Below, piece after piece: positions 58,662 through 64,000 of a stretch of DNA of 64,000 nt; position 1 is the stretch's first letter, and each line of letters starts with the position of its first letter. The position numbers and the translations under genes were made by a program. The notes under the pieces were generated by a model that saw nothing but the letters and a program-made list of their open reading frames with translations, did no database searches and was not told where the DNA came from. Location: NCBI GenBank assembly GCA_019931105.1, contig JAIOUW010000001.1:1860001-1924000 (forward strand), read 5' to 3'. This stretch comes from Flavobacteriaceae bacterium NBU2977. GTDB taxonomy: Bacteria; Bacteroidota; Bacteroidia; Flavobacteriales; Flavobacteriaceae.

Positions 58662-59945
58662 TTAAATGCCTTCCTTGAGTCTGTTCGAGTCCAACTTCAG
58701 AAAAATAAAGAGTAGGGCGGTGAAACCCAACATACTCGACCCCCCGTAACTGAAAAAAGGCAACGGTATACCGATAGTCGGTAGTAAACCGATGACCATA
58801 CCGATATTTATAACGTAGTGTATAAGAAGTATTGATATTACGCCATAACCGAACATGCGGGCAAAATCTGTTTTTTGCCTTTCTGCCAAATGAACCAAGC
58901 GCAGCAGTAAAAAAGTAAAAAGCAATACCACGGTCGTCGTGCCTATAAACCCCCATTCTTCGCCCACAGAGGTAAAAATATAGTCAGAGTGTTGTTCGGG
59001 CACAAAATCTCCTTTGGTGCGGGTTCCTTCTAGAAAACCTTTTCCGAAGAATCCACCAGATTCGATGGCTTTTTCAGATTGGTAGGTATTGTAGCCGATA
59101 CTCTTTCTAATACTTTCAAGTTTTGCCGGGTCATTTTCCAACCGTAACCAAAGACTGAACCTGTCGCGGTGACGTTGTTCAAAGACATTGTTGAAAACGA
59201 AATTTACCGAAAACGAAAAAAGGATCGCAATAACCGTGAATGCGAACATTGGCAAGATGCGTATTCTTGATTTCTTTTTTTTCAGAATGAGAAAAAGTGT
59301 CAGCAGCAACACCAAGGTAATACTTACCCATATTGTGCCAAATATCAGGGTCGTAATAAAGACTAAAATTGCAATAAAGGCGATACCGAGATAATATAGG
59401 GGCAATCCTTCCCTGAAGATTACCATGACCAAGGCAAAAAAGACCAGGGCACTACCTGGGTCAGGTTGTGGAATGATCAAAAGCGCAGGAACCAAAATAA
59501 TCAATAAAGCATAGAGTTGATCTCGCCCCTGTCTTATATCGGTCTGGATGTCACTTAAATACTTTGCCAGGGCCAAGGCGGTCGCCGCCTTTGCAATTTC
59601 AGAGGGTTGAAGGTTGAAAAAACCAAGATTATACCAAGAAGTCGCCCCGGCTATCGTTTTGCCGAATACGAAGAGTCCCAAAAGCAGAATTAGTGATATG
59701 ACATAGAACAGACTTGCGAACCGCTCATAAAAATTGGCTTCAAGGGCTAGTATGACCACTATGGCCACCAGACTGGCGCCTATAAAGAACAATTGCTTTC
59801 CGTGCAGGGTATCAAAATCAAAAATGGACGGAGCGGCTTCATCGAACGTACTTGAGTAGATACTTACCCACCCGATGGTTATCAATGCTAGATAGATGAA
59901 GATTGACAGCCAGTCAATACGCTTGAGAATGCTCTTACCAGACAT
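58662..59945 (-). CDS. rodA: Rod shape-determining glycosyltransferase RodA (SEDS)
   Basis: A SEDS-family peptidoglycan polymerase. The ATG at 59945 (MSGKSILKRIDW) is chosen, giving 427 residues; the upstream extension to 59987 is sequence shared with the mrdA coding end. About ten TM segments are visible. The motif LQPSEIAKAATALALAKYLSD (split) near 125-145 and the conserved GGFFGKGFLEGTRTKGDFVPEQHSDYIF region (split) near 298-325 are typical SEDS signatures. It works with PBP2 to elongate the wall. It overlaps mrdA by 11 bp. Confidence 0.93.
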   Translation of the reverse strand: MSGKSILKRIDWLSIFIYLALITIGWVSIYSSTFDEAAPSIFDFDTLHGKQLFFIGASLVAIVVILALEANFYERFASLFYVISLILLLGLFVFGKTIAGATSWYNLGFFNLQPSEIAKAATALALAKYLSDIQTDIRQGRDQLYALLIILVPALLIIPQPDPGSALVFFALVMVIFREGLPLYYLGIAFIAILVFITTLIFGTIWVSITLVLLLTLFLILKKKKSRIRILPMFAFTVIAILFSFSVNFVFNNVFEQRHRDRFSLWLRLENDPAKLESIRKSIGYNTYQSEKAIESGGFFGKGFLEGTRTKGDFVPEQHSDYIFTSVGEEWGFIGTTTVVLLFTFLLLRLVHLAERQKTDFARMFGYGVISILLIHYVINIGMVIGLLPTIGIPLPFFSYGGSSMLGFTALLFIFLKLDSNRLKEGI

Positions 59946-61809
59946 ATTCGTTGATCTTGAACTCCTCGCCACTGTAGGGTTTGGCATATTCGTGTTCCAA
60001 GGTCTTTTCCAACATTCTCTTTTCGAGGTCTTTCCTTGTAATCTCGCCTTTCAAATATTTTTCGATCAACAATGATGCGATATGACCTGCATATCGGGCA
60101 CCATAATAACCGTTTTGAATGTATACCGCAAGTGCGATTTTTGGTTTGTCGACCGGGGCAAAGGCCACGAAAACAGAGTTATCGGTCAATTGCGTCTTCA
60201 CACTGTCTATTTTCATGAAATTTTCGACGGTACCGGTTTTTCCCGCTATTTCGATATCGGGTATTTGAATCCACTTCGCAGTACCTTTATCATAAACATC
60301 CGCCATACCTTGTATTACCGGTTCGAAATGATGCTTGTCGATTGTGGTCTGTTTGGGTTCGACGAAATCTGGAATACTGATTTCCTTGCCATCGATTTTT
60401 TTGAGGATGTGCGGAGTATAGAAAAAACCTCTATTGGCGATTGCAGCGGTCATGTTGGCCAACTGTAAAGGTGTTACGTTCACCTCGCCTTGGCCGATGG
60501 CATTGGAATAAGTCGTGGTGGCCGACCATCTGTTGTCGCCTTCACCATACCATTTGTTGTACAGTTCGGTGCTTGGTACACTACCGGGCCTGCCCGTATA
60601 AAGATCCGAGCCTAGATATGAGCCTAGCCCGAAGCTTCTGACATGTTTTTCCCATACATCCATTGCTTGGCTATTTGATGGAAACTGCTCGAAAATCTTT
60701 TTGTACGCACCTACAAAATAGGCGTTGCAAGATTTATAGATACCCGAGTTCAGATTTCTGACACCTCCTCCGCAATGACAGCCTTTTTTACTTCTTCCGA
60801 TAAAGAAACCATGATAACATGTAAATTTTGTCGATGGGGTAATGGCACCCTCTTGCAAGGCAATCAGGGCATTGATGGCCTTAAATGGTGAACCGGGACT
60901 CTTTTCGAACGATATCGAGCGGTCAAATGTCGGTTTCGAGATCGAATCATAATGCAGTTTGCTGTAATTGGCCGATCGTTGTCGCCCGACCAAAAGTGAT
61001 GGGTCGTACGTTGGCCCTGAAATCATGGCAAGAATTTCTCCTGAGGAAGGTTCAATGGCAACTATGCCGCCCCATTTGCCATGCATCAATCGCTCACCAT
61101 ACTCTTGTAGGGCCTTATCAATGGTAATGTTGATTTCGATACCTTGCTCAGGAAGCGTGTCCAAAGCACCATCTTTATATGGGCCGATATCTCTATTGAA
61201 ACGATCTTTCTGAATATATTGTACGCCCTTGCGACCCCTCAATATATCTTCGTACACCTTTTCGACCCCGGTTCTGCCGGTCAGTTCTCCTTGCACGTAA
61301 TACGGGTTTTTGGCAATATCGCGTTCATTGACCTCGCTGATATAGCCCAAGACATTTGCGGCACTGTTGGTATCGTAGTAGCGCAGTGAACGTTTTTGGA
61401 TGTAGAACCCTTCGTAATGCCTCATTTTTTCCTGCAGGCGGGCATAGTCTTCCTTTGAAAGTTGATGTACCAAAACCGACGGAAGTCTTGGTGAATATAC
61501 CCTGGCCCTATTTAAGGTCTTGATGAATTTTTCCTTCTCGATACCCAAAAGCTTGCAGAATTCAAGTGTGTCCAAAGGCTTTACCTCACGGGGTATGACC
61601 ATCACGTCATAGGCAGGTTGATTGCCCACCAACAATTCTCCGTTACGATCATAGATGTAACCTCTTTCCGGATAATCATAAATGGCCTTGATGGCAGGAT
61701 CTTCCAATACCTGATCGGGAGAAAAACTGAATATCTGTAAATATGATAGACGACCTATAAAGGTTATGCCAACTATGACAATTATGGATGACAGTAGAAA
61801 TTTTTTCAT
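59935..61809 (-). CDS. mrdA: Penicillin-binding protein 2 (elongation transpeptidase)
   Basis: A 624-residue class B PBP with one N-terminal TM anchor. The dimerisation/pedestal region has ERGYIYDRNGELL near 55 and GRTGVEKVYEDILRG near 185. The transpeptidase domain contains SPFK (S-x-x-K, in KSPGSPFKA) near 305, SCN (S-x-N, in YKSCNAYF) near 355 and KTGT (in IAGKTGTVEN) near 510. It crosslinks the lateral wall in the Rod complex. It overlaps rodA by 11 bp and lies 106 bp after mreD. Confidence 0.94.
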   Translation of the reverse strand: MKKFLLSSIIVIVGITFIGRLSYLQIFSFSPDQVLEDPAIKAIYDYPERGYIYDRNGELLVGNQPAYDVMVIPREVKPLDTLEFCKLLGIEKEKFIKTLNRARVYSPRLPSVLVHQLSKEDYARLQEKMRHYEGFYIQKRSLRYYDTNSAANVLGYISEVNERDIAKNPYYVQGELTGRTGVEKVYEDILRGRKGVQYIQKDRFNRDIGPYKDGALDTLPEQGIEINITIDKALQEYGERLMHGKWGGIVAIEPSSGEILAMISGPTYDPSLLVGRQRSANYSKLHYDSISKPTFDRSISFEKSPGSPFKAINALIALQEGAITPSTKFTCYHGFFIGRSKKGCHCGGGVRNLNSGIYKSCNAYFVGAYKKIFEQFPSNSQAMDVWEKHVRSFGLGSYLGSDLYTGRPGSVPSTELYNKWYGEGDNRWSATTTYSNAIGQGEVNVTPLQLANMTAAIANRGFFYTPHILKKIDGKEISIPDFVEPKQTTIDKHHFEPVIQGMADVYDKGTAKWIQIPDIEIAGKTGTVENFMKIDSVKTQLTDNSVFVAFAPVDKPKIALAVYIQNGYYGARYAGHIASLLIEKYLKGEITRKDLEKRMLEKTLEHEYAKPYSGEEFKINEYVW

Positions 61810-61915
61810 CTAGGATGAAATTTTTGTTTGACTTTAAGGGAAGTAAAAATACCTCCCGACCGTTGTGATTAATACACCTGAACATCAGAAAATATGTCGT
61901 TCCCTATTTCGTTTT

Positions 61916-62425
61916 TCACTCCTTTTTGGTACTAAAAAGCGAGCCGAGCAGCAAACAGAGTACCAAGGAGGCCAAACCTATGGAAACTACTTTTTTCAAT
62001 ATTAGCAATATGTTGGCTAAACTGAAAATTTCCAAAGTAAAGAACACGGCATGGTGCACTATAATCAATAACGCTAAAAAAGTAAATTGTTGTACCCTAG
62101 TGGCGTTGCCCAGCTTAAAATTTTGAAATTCATAGTTGACACCGAAGACAAATCTCATAATGGCAGGTCTAAAATAGGCGATCGTTACCGTTGAGGCAGC
62201 GTGTATGGCCATCGTGTCCGAGAAAAAGTCGATTGAAATTCCCAACAGAAAACTTAACCCTATGAAAACCGCTCGGTTCTCTTTGATCGGATACCAGTAT
62301 AAAAACATGATATAGACCATTGGGTTGATAAAGCCAAAGAAATTCAACCGATTAAAGACCAATACCTGTACCAGGACCAAAAGTATAAAACGCGCGATAT
62401 TTATGAAATAGTTGTTACTGATCAT
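61916..62425 (-). CDS. mreD: Rod shape-determining protein MreD
   Basis: A small inner-membrane protein of 169 residues with about five TM segments, including FILLVLVQVLVFNRLNFFG (split) at the start and VSIGLASLVLCLLLGSLF at the end. It has the FLYWYPI/FLLGISIDFFSDTMAIHAAS pattern of MreD. It is overlapped by the mreC 3' end (11 bp). It anchors the Mre complex. Confidence 0.88.
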   Translation of the reverse strand: MISNNYFINIARFILLVLVQVLVFNRLNFFGFINPMVYIMFLYWYPIKENRAVFIGLSFLLGISIDFFSDTMAIHAASTVTIAYFRPAIMRFVFGVNYEFQNFKLGNATRVQQFTFLALLIIVHHAVFFTLEIFSLANILLILKKVVSIGLASLVLCLLLGSLFSTKKE

Positions 62426-63236
62426 CGCTTTTGGTCTCGGTTTGCAATTTGATAATCTCTTCCTGATTCTTGTTATAAACGATATAGATGTGTTTCAGGT
62501 CGGTCATATCGTTGAATAGGGCAACATCAATGGTGTATAGGCTTTGCGAGTTGTTCAGGTCGAATTTTTGTATGGTACCTATTGGAATATCGGCAGGGAA
62601 TATAGTGCTCATGCCCCCAGTTACGATCGTATCGCCTATGGTGAGATTCGCCATTCTTGGAATGTCTATCAATTGAACGACATTGTAGTCTTTGGTATTC
62701 CATACCAACGAGCCAAATTGATCTGAATTTTTGATCTTTGCGTTAATGATCGAGTTCTCATTCAGGATACTCTGGACCGTTGCGAAGTTTTTGGATGTAT
62801 TCTCCACGATACCCAAGATGCCATGATCCGTGATAACGCCCATATCAGGTCTGATGCTGTCTTTGCTGCCCTTGTCGATCGTAATATAATTTCTCGGATT
62901 GGCATAACTGTTCTTGATGATTTTGCCAGAGGTGATGGTATAGGTTTTTTGAACGGAATCCAAATCGACAGAATCTGTGGTCTTAAGATTGAAAAGGCGG
63001 TCTCGTAATCTTTTGTTTTCCTCGATCAGTTTGCGATTTTCTTCACCCAGGTCGAAATAGGTAAAGAAACTGTTGGAAGCCTCATAGATATTTCCCGAAA
63101 TCCAGTTGCTCGAGTTGAAAAAGCGTGAGTGGTGATACGAATGTGATTGAATGGTAAAGGCTAGGGAGACCGTCAACAAAAAGATATAAAGAAGAAAGTT
63201 CTTATATCGTATGATAAAGTTGATGATCTGCTGCAT
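62415..63236 (-). CDS. mreC: Rod shape-determining protein MreC
   Basis: This 273-residue protein has a TM near the N-terminus (NFLLYIFLLTVSLAFTIQ). A coiled-coil follows at about 60-90 (ENRKLIEENKRLRDRLFNLK), then the beta-sheet domain (about 100-250) with NYITIDKGSKDSIRPDMGVITDHG (split) and GDTIVTGGMSTIFPADIPIG (split). It forms the periplasmic MreC filament/PBP2 activator. It is downstream of mreB and overlaps mreD by 11 bp. Confidence 0.93.
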   Translation of the reverse strand: MQQIINFIIRYKNFLLYIFLLTVSLAFTIQSHSYHHSRFFNSSNWISGNIYEASNSFFTYFDLGEENRKLIEENKRLRDRLFNLKTTDSVDLDSVQKTYTITSGKIIKNSYANPRNYITIDKGSKDSIRPDMGVITDHGILGIVENTSKNFATVQSILNENSIINAKIKNSDQFGSLVWNTKDYNVVQLIDIPRMANLTIGDTIVTGGMSTIFPADIPIGTIQKFDLNNSQSLYTIDVALFNDMTDLKHIYIVYNKNQEEIIKLQTETKSDDQ

Positions 63237-63302
63237 GCGCTGTTCGGTTTAAAATAACCTTTTCTGACTTGAGCCCTTTATGACAAAGTACCTACCAAGA
63301 TA

Positions 63303-64000
63303 TTATTTGATAAGGATGCTTTTATACCGCTCCAAATTTTTCAAGGCGATTCCCGTACCGCGAACAACGGCTCTTAATGGGTCTTCGGCGATGTATACCG
63401 GAAGGTCCGTTTTTTGTGACAACCTCCTATCAAGGCCGCGCAACATAGACCCGCCGCCAGCTAGATAAATTCCCGTATTATAGATATCGGCGGCAAGTTC
63501 GGGCGGGGTTTGCGATAATGTCTCCATTACGGCATCTTCGACGCGAAGAATCGATTTGTCAAGGGCCTTGGCGATTTCGCGATATGAAATCTGTACTTGC
63601 TTTGGTTTCCCCGTCAGCAAGTCCCTTCCTTGAACCGATTTCTCCTCTGGCGGTGTCTGAAGGTCTTCGGTCGCCGATCCTATCTCGATTTTTATATTCT
63701 CGGCCGTGCTCTCACCAACATACAAATTATGTTGGGTACGCATATAGTAAATGATATCGTTCGTAAAGACGTCGCCCGCAATTTTGACCGATTTGTCACA
63801 TACGATGCCACCTAACGCTATAACGGCGATTTCGGTTGTACCGCCACCGATATCAACGATCATATTTCCCTTGGGCTGCATAATGTCCAAACCGATACCG
63901 ATGGCCGCGGCCATCGGTTCGTGTATCAAATACACTTCTTTTCCGTTCACGCGCTCTGCGGATTCCTTTACGGCCCGCATTTCAACCTCGGTAATGCCCG
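63303..64000 (-). CDS. mreB: Rod shape-determining protein MreB, C-terminal part (cut by the window edge)
   Basis: The C-terminal ~230 residues of the actin-like MreB. Visible parts are EVYLIHEPMAAAIGIGLDI (phosphate-2/adenosine region), MIVDIGGGTTEIAVIAL (phosphate-2 motif) and the GIYLAGGGSMLRGLD adenosine motif near the end. The frame continues past the right edge. It organises the Rod complex under the inner membrane. Downstream is mreC, 66 bp away. Confidence 0.95.
   Translation of the reverse strand, partial: GITEVEMRAVKESAERVNGKEVYLIHEPMAAAIGIGLDIMQPKGNMIVDIGGGTTEIAVIALGGIVCDKSVKIAGDVFTNDIIYYMRTQHNLYVGESTAENIKIEIGSATEDLQTPPEEKSVQGRDLLTGKPKQVQISYREIAKALDKSILRVEDAVMETLSQTPPELAADIYNTGIYLAGGGSMLRGLDRRLSQKTDLPVYIAEDPLRAVVRGTGIALKNLERYKSILIK

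Overview
The window looks like chromosome from a marine flavobacterium (Bacteroidota, Flavobacteriaceae, of the Maribacter/Zobellia/Muricauda kind). Four things point there: a mevalonate pathway with degradative-type HMG-CoA reductase and a GYDIA-type GHMP kinase; a merged arg/pro operon of the succinylated Bacteroidota type; promoter -7 boxes matching TAnnTTTG with weak or no Shine-Dalgarno sequences; and many Sec-secreted proteins and lipoproteins. No phage, insertion sequence, CRISPR array or rRNA was seen. There is one tRNA gene, tRNA-Phe.

Layout: 1-3.2 kb carries mevalonate genes (mvaD tail, mvk), a UbiA-type prenyltransferase and an RluB-type pseudouridine synthase. 3.2-15.2 kb is a minus-strand arginine/proline operon, read as GNAT acyltransferase, argG, argC, proC, argD, proA, proB, argF', an SDR oxidoreductase, argB, argE, argH. 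15.4-20.1 kb holds membrane and processive glycosyltransferases (GT-C type, cellulose-synthase-like GT2, polyprenyl-phosphate GT2) and a YwqK/MORN-type protein, with a gene-poor 625 bp gap at 16.8-17.4 kb. 20.1-23.1 kb is an FAD oxidoreductase plus a NosR/CcoG-like membrane Fe-S protein. 23.3-28.4 kb is a plus-strand run of envelope genes (DUF547, beta-barrel, GH113-like lipoprotein, one-POTRA Omp85 protein, amidase). 28.5-32.2 kb is a compact arsenosugar-type operon (rhodanese, TIGR04282, PNP, ArsM, TIGR04283). 32.2-36.1 kb has a GH32 fructanase-type lipoprotein, an ADP-ribosylglycohydrolase lipoprotein and an APH-fold kinase. tRNA-Phe follows.

From 36.4 kb come coaX, an outer-membrane protein, a TPR protein, lptC, a small membrane protein, a CNNM/CorC transporter and a PpiD-like isomerase. 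44.2-46.4 kb is the GYDIA kinase and HMG-CoA reductase. Then come a DPP-IV-type peptidase, a POT peptide transporter, ComEC, an NlpC/P60 lipoprotein, lpxB, a small membrane protein, surE, a tail-specific protease and a membrane-anchored nuclease. The window ends in the rod-shape operon mreB-mreC-mreD-mrdA-rodA, with mreB cut by the right edge.

How the genes work together: HMG-CoA reductase, mvk, mvaD and probably the GYDIA kinase supply isoprenoids for lipid carriers and for the UbiA enzyme. The arg/pro operon feeds both amino acids from glutamate. LptC, LpxB, PpiD and the Mre/PBP2/RodA set build the envelope. The DPP-IV and POT pair suggests peptide scavenging. The most unusual points are the arsenosugar operon with no arsS in view, a dispersed repeat read in frame inside argD, an SDR gene inserted into the arginine operon, a lipoprotein ADP-ribosylglycohydrolase coupled to a small-molecule kinase, and two intrinsic terminators lying inside the 3' coding ends of antisense genes.
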